Assembly: GCF_003626535.1 (NCBI RefSeq) | Contig: NZ_RBAL01000003.1 | Location: 186,001-250,000 of the forward strand | Source: Streptomyces hoynatensis | GTDB taxonomy: Bacteria > Actinomycetota > Actinomycetes > Streptomycetales > Streptomycetaceae | Reading direction: 5' to 3' | DNA: 64,000 nucleotides | Part shown: positions 36,173 to 44,319 of the stretch, in pieces | Layout: each line of letters begins with the position of its first letter | Numbering within the stretch: the first letter of the stretch is position 1 | Notes under the pieces: model-generated | Seen by the model: only the letters and a program-made list of their open reading frames with translations | Databases searched by the model: none | What the model was told of the DNA's origin: nothing | Position numbers and translations under genes: made by a program

Positions 36173-37144
36173 GTGCGCGCCGACCGACTCCTCCAGATCC
36201 TCCTGCTGCTGCAGAACCGCGGCAGGCTGACCGCCCCGCAGCTCGCCGCCGAGCTGGAGGTCTCCGTGCGGACCGTGTACCGCGACGTGGAGGCGCTGGC
36301 CGCCTCCGGGGTGCCGGTGGTCGCCGACCGCGGCCCGAGCGGCGGCTACCGCCTGCTCGACGGCTACCGCACCCGGCTCACCGGCCTGACCGGAGAGGAG
36401 GCCGAGTCCCTCTCGCTGGCGGGAATGCCCTCGGCCGCCGCCGAGCTCGGCCTCGGCTCCGACCTGGCCGCCGCCCGGCTGAAGCTCCAGGCCGCGCTGC
36501 CGGCCGAGCTCTCCGCCCGGGTCCTCAGGGTCCAGGAGCGCTTCCACCTCGACGCCCCGGCCTGGTTCAGGGACGCCGAGCCCGTGCCCCACCTCGCCCT
36601 GGTGGCCGCCGCCGTCTGGGAGGGCCGCCGCCTGCGCGTCCACTACCGAAGCTGGCGCGGCGAGGCCCGCCGCGAGCTCGACCCGCTGGGCCTCGTGCTC
36701 AAGGGCGGCATCTGGTACCTGGTGGCCGCCGCCGGCGGGGAGGTGCGTACCTACCGCGTCTCCCGGCTGCTCGGCGCCGAGGCGCTCGACGAGGCCGCCG
36801 AGCGCCCGGCCGGCTTCGACCTGGCGGCCCACTGGGCCGAGTCCGCCCGCCGCCTGGAGTCCGCCCGCTACCGGGCCGAGGCCAGGCTGCGGCTCACCCC
36901 GCGTGGCACGATGCTGCTGCCGCTCCAGTTCGGCGCCGTCGGGGCCCGCGCCCTCGCCGCGGCCGGCCCGCCGGACCGCGAGGGCCGGGTGGAGGTGACC
37001 CTGCCGGTGGAGTCCACCGCCCTCGCCGTCACCGACCTGCTGCGCCTGGGCACGGAGGCGGAGGTGCTCGGCCCGCCCGAGCTGCGCGCCGCCCTGGCCG
37101 CCACCGTCACGGCCCTGGCCGCCAGGTACGGCCCCACCGGCTGA
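36173..37144 (+). CDS. WYL-domain transcriptional regulator (YafY family)
   Basis: A 323-residue regulator. The N-terminal HTH_11 domain reads RADRLLQILLLLQNRGRLTA, QLAAELEVSVRTVYRDVEAL and a wing GPSGGYRLLDGYRTRLTG. The WYL domain (about 135-225) has LRVHYRSWRGEARRELDPL and GGIWYLVAAAGGEVRTYRV, with the WYL triad as WYL in GIWYLV. GTG at 36173 lies six bases after CAGAAT, hence probably leaderless. It likely binds the perfect palindrome upstream and represses the divergent DUF3224 gene in response to a small ligand. Confidence 0.9.
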   Translation: MRADRLLQILLLLQNRGRLTAPQLAAELEVSVRTVYRDVEALAASGVPVVADRGPSGGYRLLDGYRTRLTGLTGEEAESLSLAGMPSAAAELGLGSDLAAARLKLQAALPAELSARVLRVQERFHLDAPAWFRDAEPVPHLALVAAAVWEGRRLRVHYRSWRGEARRELDPLGLVLKGGIWYLVAAAGGEVRTYRVSRLLGAEALDEAAERPAGFDLAAHWAESARRLESARYRAEARLRLTPRGTMLLPLQFGAVGARALAAAGPPDREGRVEVTLPVESTALAVTDLLRLGTEAEVLGPPELRAALAATVTALAARYGPTG

Positions 37145-37289
37145 GCCACCTGCCGGGCCCACCTGCCGGCCCCACCGGCGCGCGGGCCCGGGCGGGGAGC
37201 GGCGTATCCTGCCCTGCGCGCGGCGCGGCGCCCACGCGGCCCCGCGCCCGCGGCACCCACGTTGCGCGCAGCCCCACCGGAGGAGCACA

Positions 37290-38192
37290 GTGAAGGTCGG
37301 CGTGATCGGGCTCGGGGACATCGCCCACAAGGCGTACCTGCCCGTGCTCACCACCCAGCCCGGCGTCGTGCCGCATCTGCACACCCGCAGCCCCGCCACG
37401 CTGGAGCGGACGGCGCGCACCCACCGGATACCGCCCGGGCACTGCCACGCCGAGCTGGACTCGCTGCTGCGCGCCGGCCTCGACGCGGCCTTCGTCCACG
37501 CCCCCACGCCCGTCCACCCGCGGATCGTGGCCAGGCTGCTGGAGGCGGGCGTGCCCACCTACGTCGACAAGCCGCTGGCCTCGCAGCTGGCCGAGGCCGA
37601 GCGCCTGGTCGAACTGGCGCGAGCCCGCGGGGTGTCCCTGGCCGTCGGCTTCAACCGCCGTTTCGCGCCCGCCTACGCGCAGTGCCTGGAGCACCCCAGG
37701 GACCTGATCCTCCTGCAGAAACACCGCAGGGCGCTGCCCGAGGAGCCGCGGCGGATGGTCTTCGACGACTTCATCCACGTCGCCGACACGCTGCGCTTCC
37801 TGGCGCCTGGCCCGGTGGACCGGGTGGACGTGACCTGCCGGGTCAGGGGCGGGCAGCTGCACCACGTGGTGCTGCAGCTGTCGGGCGACGGCTTCGCGGC
37901 GATCGGCGCGATGAACCACCTGTCGGGCTCGGCCGAGGAAATCCTGGAGATATCGGGCCAGGACGCCAAGCGGGAGATCCGCAACCTGGCCGAGATCACC
38001 GACCACAAGGGGCAGCCGAGCGTCCGCCGCCGCGGGGACTGGGTGCCGGTGGCCAGGCAGCGCGGCATCGAGCAGGCCGTGGCCGCCTTCCTGGACGCCG
38101 TCCGCGGGGGGCGCACGCTGGACGCGGGGGACGCGCTGGCCACCCACGAGCTGTGCGAACGCGTCGTGCGGGCCGCGCTGCGGCAGCCGTAG
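37290..38192 (+). CDS. Gfo/Idh/MocA family oxidoreductase
   Basis: NAD(P)-dependent oxidoreductase of 300 residues. The Rossmann motif VGVIGLGDIAHKAYLPVL is at the N-terminus, followed by APTPVHPRIVARLLEAGV and the catalytic lysine motif YVDKPLAS; the C-terminal sheet domain begins near VGFNRRFAPAYAQ. GTG at 37290 follows GGAGGAG. Family members act on sugars, inositols or their derivatives; the substrate is not clear here. It faces uppP tail to tail with 43 bp between. Confidence 0.88.
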   Translation: MKVGVIGLGDIAHKAYLPVLTTQPGVVPHLHTRSPATLERTARTHRIPPGHCHAELDSLLRAGLDAAFVHAPTPVHPRIVARLLEAGVPTYVDKPLASQLAEAERLVELARARGVSLAVGFNRRFAPAYAQCLEHPRDLILLQKHRRALPEEPRRMVFDDFIHVADTLRFLAPGPVDRVDVTCRVRGGQLHHVVLQLSGDGFAAIGAMNHLSGSAEEILEISGQDAKREIRNLAEITDHKGQPSVRRRGDWVPVARQRGIEQAVAAFLDAVRGGRTLDAGDALATHELCERVVRAALRQP

Positions 38193-38235
38193 CGGCGGCG
38201 GCCCGGCCGGGCGTGGCGGGGGCGCCGGGCGCGGC

Positions 38236-39144
38236 CTACTGCTCCTGGGAGGTCGTGTGCTCCCCGGTGCCGACGTCCTCGCCCGCGTGCGGGTCCACGG
38301 CGCCGAAGGTGATCAGCGCGAACAGCAGCAGGCCGAGGGCGATCCGGTACCAGACGAAGGGCATGAAGCTGCGGGTGCTGATCCACTTCATGAACCAGGC
38401 GATGATCGCGTAGCCCACGACGAAGGCGATGACCGTGGCGAAGATCGTCGGGCCCCAGGAGACGTGGGAGTCCTCCTCGCCGATCGAGGCGAGCTCGTAG
38501 GCGCCCGAGGCCACCACCGCGGGGATGGCGAGCAGGAAGGAGTAGCGCGCCGCCGCCTCCCGCCGGTAGCCGAGGAAGAGGCCGCCGGTGATGGTGGCGC
38601 CCGACCTGGACACGCCGGGCACCAGCGCCATGGCCTGGCACAGGCCGTAGACCAGGCCGTCGCGGATGTTGAGGTCCTCGATGGTCTTGCGCGGCCGCAC
38701 CGCCCGGTGCCGGCCGCCGATCGCCTCGCGCAGGGCCAGCCGGTCGGCGATGCCCAATATCACGCCGAGCACGATCAGCGTCGTGGCGATCAGCCGCAGG
38801 TCGCGGAACGGGCCCTCGATGGCGTCCTGCAGGGTGATGCCGAGCACGCCGATCGGGATCGAGCCCACGATGACCAGCCAGCCCATCCTGGCGTCGAGTT
38901 CGGCCCTGGCCGCCCGGTTCCCCAGGGACCTGAACCAGGCGCTGAGGATGCGCCCGATGTCCTTGCGGAAGTAGATGATGACGGCGGACTCGGTGCCGAT
39001 CTGCGTGACGGCGGTGAAGGCCGCGCCCGGGTCCTGCCAGTCGAAGGCGACGGCGGTCAGCCGCAGGTGCGCACTCGAGGAGACGGGCAGGAACTCCGTC
39101 AGTCCCTGGACGAGCCCGAGAATCAGCGATTCGAACCAAGACAT
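38236..39144 (-). CDS. uppP: Undecaprenyl-diphosphatase
   Basis: Integral membrane phosphatase that recycles the lipid carrier of peptidoglycan synthesis and gives bacitracin tolerance. Of 302 residues, the two family motifs are GLVQGLTEFLPVSSSAHL near the N-terminus and ALVPGVSRSGATITGGLFLG near residue 175, with the catalytic Glu, Ser and Arg. About eight hydrophobic spans are visible and the C-terminal tail is acidic (DPHAGEDVGTGEH). The ATG is preceded by GGGATG-like sequence of low quality, but the MSWFESLILG start is typical. Confidence 0.95.
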   Translation of the reverse strand: MSWFESLILGLVQGLTEFLPVSSSAHLRLTAVAFDWQDPGAAFTAVTQIGTESAVIIYFRKDIGRILSAWFRSLGNRAARAELDARMGWLVIVGSIPIGVLGITLQDAIEGPFRDLRLIATTLIVLGVILGIADRLALREAIGGRHRAVRPRKTIEDLNIRDGLVYGLCQAMALVPGVSRSGATITGGLFLGYRREAAARYSFLLAIPAVVASGAYELASIGEEDSHVSWGPTIFATVIAFVVGYAIIAWFMKWISTRSFMPFVWYRIALGLLLFALITFGAVDPHAGEDVGTGEHTTSQEQ

Positions 39145-39353
39145 GGACTCTGCGGCATCCCAGGGAGGTGTGTCGGGGCAGGGGCTTGGGCCTCACGCGG
39201 CGTGACCACCCGTGGCAGTCGGGCGACAAGGGTGAAGCGAGATCACTCTAAGCCAGCCGGCGGGGTGACCCGTACCGAGGGCCGCCGGAAGACGTGCGGC
39301 CGGCCGGGCTCCCGCCAGGCCCCGGCGCCCGGCCCGGCGCCGGGGCGTCTCCC

Positions 39354-39578
39354 TCAGCCCCGGGCGGCGTCCTCGGCGCGGGTGTGGGCGACGAGGGCGT
39401 TGGCGTGGCCGTGGCCCAGGCCGTGCGCGGCCTTGAGCCAGGCGACCAGCTCGGAGTGCCGGGTCAGGGAGGAGGAGCGGATCAGACCCTGCCAGTGGGC
39501 GATCGGGTGGCCGTACGTCTTCTCGATGGAGGGGAAGTAGCTGGCGGGGCCCTTCACGCGGGCGGTCTGCTCGGACAT
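39354..39578 (-). CDS. DUF4287 small protein
   Basis: A 74-residue protein with the whole DUF4287 motif: GPASYFPSIEKTYGHPIAHW, QGLIRSS, ELVAWLKAAHGLGHGHANAL and VAHTRAED. The family resembles DNA-binding helical domains annotated next to DUF5655 proteins; here it stands alone. AAGGAGA precedes the ATG. Function unknown. Confidence 0.88.
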   Translation of the reverse strand: MSEQTARVKGPASYFPSIEKTYGHPIAHWQGLIRSSSLTRHSELVAWLKAAHGLGHGHANALVAHTRAEDAARG

Positions 39579-39602
39579 GCCGGTCTCCTTCTGTGGGCGG
39601 GG

Positions 39603-39647
39603 TCCGCGGTTGCCGGTTCCCCGGGCGGGTTCCGCGGTTGCCGGTTC
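39603..39647. repeat. 17-bp direct repeat, period 28
   Basis: TCCGCGGTTGCCGGTTC occurs exactly at 39603-39619 and 39631-39647, in the 245-bp divergent gap between the DUF4287 gene and the spermidine synthase-like gene. No gene is seen in this gap. Confidence 0.55.
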
Positions 39648-39823
39648 TGCCGCCGCGGTGCGCGGTCGGCCACCCGGGAAGACCGCGGTCGCGGGCGAAA
39701 GTCATCGCTCCCGGCCGTGGCGCCCCGGGCGCAGTCCGGCGGTCCCGCGGGCGAGGGCCCGCGCCCTGAGGCGTGGGACCGGGCGCGGTCCTGCGGCGCG
39801 GCCGGTGCCGTCACAATGGGCGG

Positions 39824-40669
39824 GTGCGCGAACCTCTCCCCAGCAGCAGGCCGGTCGACCTCGGCGCCGCCCGCCTCATTCCCGACCTCGACCGGGAACG
39901 CGGCTGGCTGCTCACCGTGGACGGGGCGCCGCAGTCGTACGTGGACCTGGACGACCCGACCTACCTGGAGTTCGAGTACGTCCGCAGGCTCGCGCACGTG
40001 CTCGACGCCATGGCCCCGCCCGGCCGCCCGCTCGACCTGCTGCACCTGGGCGGGGGCGCCTGCACGCTGCCCCGCTACGCGGCGGCCACCAGGCCGGGCT
40101 CGCGGCAGCGGGTCGTGGAGGCGGACGGCGCGCTGGCCGCGCTGGTCGCCGAGCGGCTTCCGCTGCCGCCCGGCTCGGGCATCGAGGTGGAGATCGCCGA
40201 CGCCGGGGCCGCGCTGCGGGCGGCGCCGCCCGCAGCGGCCGACGTGCTGGTGGCCGACGTCTTCGGCGGGGCCCGGATTCCCGCCCGGTTCACCACCCTG
40301 GGCCACGCGGCCGCCGCGGCGCGCGCCCTGCGGCCCGGTGGCGTCTACGCGGCGAATCTGGCCGACGGCGCGCCCTTCGCCTTCCTCCGCTCCCAACTGG
40401 CGACCTTCGCCGTCCACTTCGCCGAGCTCTGCCTGATCGCCGAGCCCGCCCTGCTGCGCGGGCGCCGGTTCGGCAACGTGGTGCTGCTGGCCTCGCAGGG
40501 CGCCCTGCCGCTGGCCGAGCTGGCGCGCCGCACCGCGGGCGACCCCTTCCCGGCGCGGGTGGTGCACGGGGAGGAACTCGCCGCGCTGCGGGGGGACGCC
40601 GCCCCGGTGCCCGAGGGCCGGGGCATCCCCTCGCCGCGCCCGCCCTCCGCCGCCCTCGACCCCGACTGA
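39824..40669 (+). CDS. Spermidine synthase-like / SAM-dependent methyltransferase
   Basis: A 281-residue protein with a class I methyltransferase fold of the spermidine-synthase type: PQSYVDLDDPTYLEFEYVRR, nucleotide loop LDLLHLGGGACTLPRY, and VLVADVFGGARIPARF at the catalytic Asp position. True spermidine synthases have a Tyr/Asp gate not clearly conserved here, so the product is uncertain. CACAAT lies six bases before the GTG at 39824, suggesting a leaderless mRNA. A Pro-rich tail ends the protein. Confidence 0.8.
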   Translation: MREPLPSSRPVDLGAARLIPDLDRERGWLLTVDGAPQSYVDLDDPTYLEFEYVRRLAHVLDAMAPPGRPLDLLHLGGGACTLPRYAAATRPGSRQRVVEADGALAALVAERLPLPPGSGIEVEIADAGAALRAAPPAAADVLVADVFGGARIPARFTTLGHAAAAARALRPGGVYAANLADGAPFAFLRSQLATFAVHFAELCLIAEPALLRGRRFGNVVLLASQGALPLAELARRTAGDPFPARVVHGEELAALRGDAAPVPEGRGIPSPRPPSAALDPD

Positions 40670-40690
40670 CGGCCGCCGGGCCCGTCGGCT

Positions 40691-40716
40691 ACCGGTGAGT
40701 AACACCAGTTGGTAAT
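40691..40716. promoter_or_regulatory. Tandem 13-bp repeat ACCRGTnnGTAAy over the thioesterase promoter
   Basis: ACCGGTGAGTAAC (40691-40703) is followed directly by ACCAGTTGGTAAT (40704-40716), 9 of 12 positions alike. The second unit shares ACCAGnnGGTA with the fabG leader. The ATG lies nine bases further, so a bound protein would block initiation. Confidence 0.5.
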
Positions 40717-40724
40717 ATCCGCGC

Positions 40725-41189
40725 ATGACCGAACCCGGCTCGCAGTCCACGGGCGAACTCCTCGCCGCCACGGTCCCGATGGTCCGCACGCTCGGACTCA
40801 CCTTCGGCGCGATCGACGCGCGGCGCGCCGAGGTCGTGCTGCCCGACCGCCCCGAGTTCCACAACCACGTCGGCGGCCCGCACGCGGGCGCCCTGTTCAC
40901 CCTCGCCGAGTCGGCGAGCGGCGCGGTGGTGCTCGCCGCCTTCGGCGACCAGCTCACGCGCGCGGTCCCGCTGGCCGTCCGCGCCGAGATCGCCTACCGC
41001 AAGCTCGCCAAGGGCGAGGTCACCGCGGTCGCCACCCTGGGCCGCCCGGCCGCCGAGGTGGTCGCCGAACTGGACGCCGGGCGGCGCCCGGAGTTCCCCG
41101 TCTCCGTCGCCGTCAGCCGCGCGGACGGCGCCGTCACCGCCGAGCTGACCGTGGTGTGGACCCTGCGCCCCCACGACCCGGCGCGGTAG
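40725..41189 (+). CDS. Hotdog-fold thioesterase (DUF4442/YiiD-C-like)
   Basis: A 154-residue single hotdog domain: AEVVLPDRPEFHNHVGGPHA then GALFTLAESASGAVVLAAFG and AYRKLAKGEVTAVATLG. This is the DUF4442/PaaI-like thioesterase class that hydrolyses acyl-CoA or acyl-ACP. It has its own promoter region with a tandem repeat and converges with the DMT transporter 15 bp downstream. The substrate is unknown; the shared operator core with the fabG-like gene suggests acyl metabolism. Confidence 0.83.
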   Translation: MTEPGSQSTGELLAATVPMVRTLGLTFGAIDARRAEVVLPDRPEFHNHVGGPHAGALFTLAESASGAVVLAAFGDQLTRAVPLAVRAEIAYRKLAKGEVTAVATLGRPAAEVVAELDAGRRPEFPVSVAVSRADGAVTAELTVVWTLRPHDPAR

Positions 41190-41204
41190 GGCGCCGCGGC
41201 GGCC

Positions 41205-42065
41205 TCAGCCGGTGGCGAGCAGCAGGGTTCCCGCCATGGCCAGGCCGGCCCCGGCGGTCTGCACCCCGCGCAGCCGCTCCCGCAGCACGCCGCGCGCCGC
41301 GAGGGCCGTGACCACCGGGTAGAGCGAGGCCAGCACCGCCGCGACGGTGACCGGGCCGATCCCCGCGGCCACCACGTAGGTGGCGTTGGCCAGCACATCG
41401 GCGAAGCCGACGAACGTCAGCGCGGGCAGGGCGCCGGTCACCACCCGCCAGCCGCCCTCGGGCCTGGCGGGCGAGCCGCGCCTGGCGCCCGCGTAGAGGG
41501 CGGCGCCGCCGGCGAGCAGGTTGCACACCCGCTGCGCGAACAGGGCCAGGAACAGGCCCTCGGTGGTGGTGGACGCCTCGGCGATCAGCGCCAGGATGGC
41601 CCCGAACCCGAAGGCCGAGAACAGCGTGTACCCCAGGGTCCTGCGCTGGATCGCGGGACCGCCGGACTGCGGCCCGCCCGCGAGCACGATCCCGGCGAAG
41701 GCGACCAGGATGCCCAGGCACTGGGTGAGGCCCGGGCGCTCGCCGGCCAGCAACGCCAGGCCGACGGGCACCGCGACCGCCGTGGAGACCAGCGGGGAGA
41801 CGACCCCCATCGGGCCCAGCGCGAGCGCGCGGTAGAAGCAGAGCATCACCACCGGGCCGAGCAGCCCCGCCGCGACCGCGTACCACAGCCGTCCGCCCGC
41901 GGCCTCCCACGCGCCCGTGGAGAGCACGATCACCGCCAGCGCCACCGTGGCGAGACCCTGCGAGACGACCACCACCGTGAGCGCCGGGATCCGCCGGGTC
42001 AGCAGGCCGCCGCCGAAGTCCGCAAGCCCCCAAAGCAGGCTGGTGGCCAGGGCCAGGGATACCAT
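41205..42065 (-). CDS. EamA/DMT-superfamily transporter
   Basis: A 286-residue membrane protein with about ten hydrophobic spans in two EamA repeats (SLALATSLLWGLADFGGGLL, PMGVVSPLVSTAVAVPVGLA; TLFSAFGFGAILALIAEAST, VTVAAVLASLYPVVTALAAR). The ATG ending at 42065 follows GAAGGA; an earlier in-frame start at 42122 adds a basic stretch that overlaps the promoter region. It is divergent from an HTH-cupin regulator, an arrangement often seen for amino-acid or metabolite exporters. Confidence 0.88.
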   Translation of the reverse strand: MVSLALATSLLWGLADFGGGLLTRRIPALTVVVVSQGLATVALAVIVLSTGAWEAAGGRLWYAVAAGLLGPVVMLCFYRALALGPMGVVSPLVSTAVAVPVGLALLAGERPGLTQCLGILVAFAGIVLAGGPQSGGPAIQRRTLGYTLFSAFGFGAILALIAEASTTTEGLFLALFAQRVCNLLAGGAALYAGARRGSPARPEGGWRVVTGALPALTFVGFADVLANATYVVAAGIGPVTVAAVLASLYPVVTALAARGVLRERLRGVQTAGAGLAMAGTLLLATG

Positions 42066-42127
42066 CGCATGTCCTTCGTGGTGCAGTCTGATGAACGGCC
42101 GGACCCGTCGACGCCAGCCCATCAGAG

Positions 42128-42154
42128 TGTACGGCCCATACAGAATATTGTTCT
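42128..42154. promoter_or_regulatory. Two abutting imperfect palindromes between exporter and regulator
   Basis: TGTACGGCCCATACA (42128-42142) and AGAATATTGTTCT (42142-42154) share one base. Both are near-symmetric and AT-richer than the flanks, so they probably carry the two promoters and the regulator site. Confidence 0.45.
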
Positions 42155-42178
42155 CACCGAGTGGGGGAGAGGCCGTCC

Positions 42179-42754
42179 TTGACCGATCTCGAACAGCTCA
42201 CCCAGTCCCTCGCCCGCAAGCTCAGGCAGCTGCGCACCGAACGCGGCCTCACCCTGGACGCCCTCGCGGCCAGGGCAGGCGTCAGCAGGGGCATGCTCAT
42301 CCAGATCGAGCAGGCCAGGACCAATCCCAGCGTGGGCACGGTGGTGAAGATCGGCGACGCCCTCGGCGTCACCATCGGCGCGCTGCTCGACGTCGACCAG
42401 AGCCCCGAGGTCCGGGTGGTCCCCGCCGCGCGGACCGTCCGGCTGTGGTCCACCGAGGCCGGCAGCTCCAGCACCCTGCTGGTCGACGCCCAGGCGCCCG
42501 GGCCGCTCGAGCTGTGGCGCTGGCGGCTGATGCCGGGGGAGGGCAGCAGCTCCGACCCGCACCCGCCCGGCACGTTCGAGCTGGTGCACGTCACCGCGGG
42601 CACGCTGACCCTGCGCGTGGAGGGCGCCGGCCACCTGGTGCCCGCCGGCTCCTCGGCCTCCTTCCAGTCCAACGTGCCGCACGGCTACCACAACGAGGGC
42701 GCGGAACCGGTGGACATGCTCATGGCCGTCTCGGTGCCTGCCGCCGTCCACTGA
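42179..42754 (+). CDS. HTH (XRE) - cupin transcriptional regulator
   Basis: A 191-residue regulator. Residues about 8-65 form an XRE helix-turn-helix (LRQLRTERGLTLDALAARAG, VSRGMLIQIEQARTNPSVGT). Residues about 95-190 form a cupin (WRWRLMPGEGSSSDPHPPGT, HVTAGTLTLRVEG, FQSNVPHGYHNEG). TTG at 42179 is favoured because GGAGAGG lies six bases upstream, while the GTG at 42161 overlaps that site. It likely controls the divergent DMT exporter. The YbaK gene follows with a separate leaderless-type promoter. Confidence 0.85.
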   Translation: MTDLEQLTQSLARKLRQLRTERGLTLDALAARAGVSRGMLIQIEQARTNPSVGTVVKIGDALGVTIGALLDVDQSPEVRVVPAARTVRLWSTEAGSSSTLLVDAQAPGPLELWRWRLMPGEGSSSDPHPPGTFELVHVTAGTLTLRVEGAGHLVPAGSSASFQSNVPHGYHNEGAEPVDMLMAVSVPAAVH

Positions 42755-42775
42755 GCGGCTGCTACCGTTCGGCCC

Positions 42776-43330
42776 ATGCGCGCACCGATCGGCAACTTCG
42801 ACCAGGCCACCCCCGCTCCCGACTGCCTCGACCTGCTCGTCGAGCCGGTGGCCGCAGCCATCCGCGGCTGGCAGGGACCCGTCGCCGCCGACCAGCTGCT
42901 GTACGTCGACACCGACCCGGAGAAGGCCGACACCGCCGTCTTCGTCGAGACCTACGGCGAGGACCTGGCCGGGACCTCGGCCAACTGCGTGGTCGTGCAG
43001 GGCAAGCGCGGCGGCGAGGCCCGCCTGGCGGCCTGCGTGGTGGCCGCGACCACCCGCCTGGACGTCAACGGCACGGTCAGGCGCCGGCTCGACGTGCGCA
43101 AGGCCTCCTTCGCCCCGCACGAACTGGCCATCGGCGAGACCGGCATGGAGTACGGCGGCGTCACGCCCCTCGGCCTGCCCGAAGGCTGGCCCGTGCTCGT
43201 GGACGCGGCCGTCGCCGACATGCCGCACGTCCTCATCGGCAGCGGGCGCCGCCGCGGCAAGCTGATCGTCCCGGGCAAGGCACTCCTCCAGGTCCCCCAC
43301 GCGGAACTCGTCGAGGGGCTCGGCCGGTAG
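42776..43330 (+). CDS. YbaK/EbsC-type aminoacyl-tRNA deacylase
   Basis: A 184-residue editing-domain protein: VFVETYGEDLAGTSANCVVV, ACVVAATTRLDVNGTVRRRL, KASFAPHELAIGETGMEYGG, and LPEGWPVLVDAAVADMPHVL fit the YbaK fold, which hydrolyses mischarged tRNA such as Cys-tRNA(Pro). TACCGT (42763-42768) lies seven bases before the ATG, so the message is probably leaderless. It ends at a bidirectional terminator shared with the DUF427 gene. Confidence 0.87.
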   Translation: MRAPIGNFDQATPAPDCLDLLVEPVAAAIRGWQGPVAADQLLYVDTDPEKADTAVFVETYGEDLAGTSANCVVVQGKRGGEARLAACVVAATTRLDVNGTVRRRLDVRKASFAPHELAIGETGMEYGGVTPLGLPEGWPVLVDAAVADMPHVLIGSGRRRGKLIVPGKALLQVPHAELVEGLGR

Positions 43331-43357
43331 GCAGGGCCCCGGTGCGGCGGCCCTGCC
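43330..43357. terminator. Bidirectional terminator
   Basis: GGCAGGGCC (43330-43338) and GGCCCTGCC (43349-43357) form a perfect 9-bp stem with a ten-base loop between the convergent YbaK and DUF427 genes. Confidence 0.7.
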
Positions 43358-43358
43358 C

Positions 43359-44111
43359 TCACTCGGGCCGCGGCAGCAGGCGCCCGTCCACGTAGGTGTC
43401 GGTCTTCTCGCTGTAGAAGCAGACGAGACCGGCGATCGGCAGCAGCTGACGGGTGGGGAAGTCGTAGCACCAGGCCAGGTCCTCGTGCGTCCTGCCGCCC
43501 GCCCGCACCGACCAGTAGGCGCTGGTCCTGCCCTTGTACGGGCACGCGGTCCGCGTCTTCGAGGGCACCAGCAGGGAGAAGTCGACGTCCGTCCGCTCCA
43601 GGTAGTACCGGGCCGGCAGGCCCGTCTCGAAGACCAGCACCGGAGCGGAGGACTCGGCGAGCGTCACCCCGCCGAGCTCCACCCGGACGTTCCTGGTGGA
43701 GCGCAGCGCGTCCACCCGGGTGTACGGGCTGCGCGGGTGGACGAAGATCTCCTCGTCCTCCTCGAACCAGGCGTCGGGCGCCTCCCAGTCGAACCTGACC
43801 AGCCCGGCCAGGCCCTCGGCCGCGTCCTTCGTGAACACCCGCGCCGCCCCGGGACGCGTCTCCTCCCCGGCCCGCAGCCCGTGCACCCGCGCCGTGCCGA
43901 GCGGCTGCCGCTCCTCGCGGTCCTCGTCCACCAGCAGCCCCGCGTCCACGTCCTCCACCGGGACGTAGTACTGCGGATAGTGCGGGATCTCCCACACGTA
44001 GCGCGCCCGGACGGTGTCGAAGAGGGTGTGCGCCCCGAGGAAGGCGCGAATCCGCCGGGGGACCGGCTCGACGTGCCCGGCGCGCGTGACCGGCCGCGGA
44101 TAGTCGTTCAT
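43359..44111 (-). CDS. DUF427 domain protein (two-domain)
   Basis: A 250-residue soluble protein. The C-terminal DUF427 domain shows RNVRVELGGVTLAESSAPVL, ARYYLERTDVDFSLLVPSKT, TACPYKGRTSAYWSV and LAWCYDFPTRQLLPIAGLVC; the N-terminal half (YVWEIPHYPQYYVPVEDVD) is the degenerate first copy usual in actinomycetes. Function unknown. The ATG ending at 44111 is set by GGAGG a few bases upstream; the frame stays open to 44237 without a ribosome site. Confidence 0.88.
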   Translation of the reverse strand: MNDYPRPVTRAGHVEPVPRRIRAFLGAHTLFDTVRARYVWEIPHYPQYYVPVEDVDAGLLVDEDREERQPLGTARVHGLRAGEETRPGAARVFTKDAAEGLAGLVRFDWEAPDAWFEEDEEIFVHPRSPYTRVDALRSTRNVRVELGGVTLAESSAPVLVFETGLPARYYLERTDVDFSLLVPSKTRTACPYKGRTSAYWSVRAGGRTHEDLAWCYDFPTRQLLPIAGLVCFYSEKTDTYVDGRLLPRPE

Positions 44112-44262
44112 GTCAGCCTCCTGCCGCCCGCCTGCCCCGCGCACCGCGGGCCCTTCCGTTGTACCTCCGCCCGCCGCTCCCGGCCCCCCGGGCGCCCCTG
44201 GACGCCGCCCCGTCCCCCGCCCGACCGAACGGGTCACCCCGCCCGCCGCGGCGGCGCGTTGA

Positions 44263-44305
44263 GAAGGGGGCCCAGGCCGCCGCCACTACTACTGGAGCCC
44301 CCTTC
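44263..44305 (+). promoter_or_regulatory. Long hairpin in the leader of the ferritin-like/hemerythrin operon
   Basis: GAAGGGGGC-CCAG pairs with CTGG-A-GCCCCCTTC: a 13-bp stem with one bulged A, ending five bases before the AAGGAC ribosome site of the gene at 44320. It may be a leader switch, an mRNA stabiliser or a terminator of something upstream. Confidence 0.5.
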
Positions 44306-44319
44306 CCCTAAGGACACCG

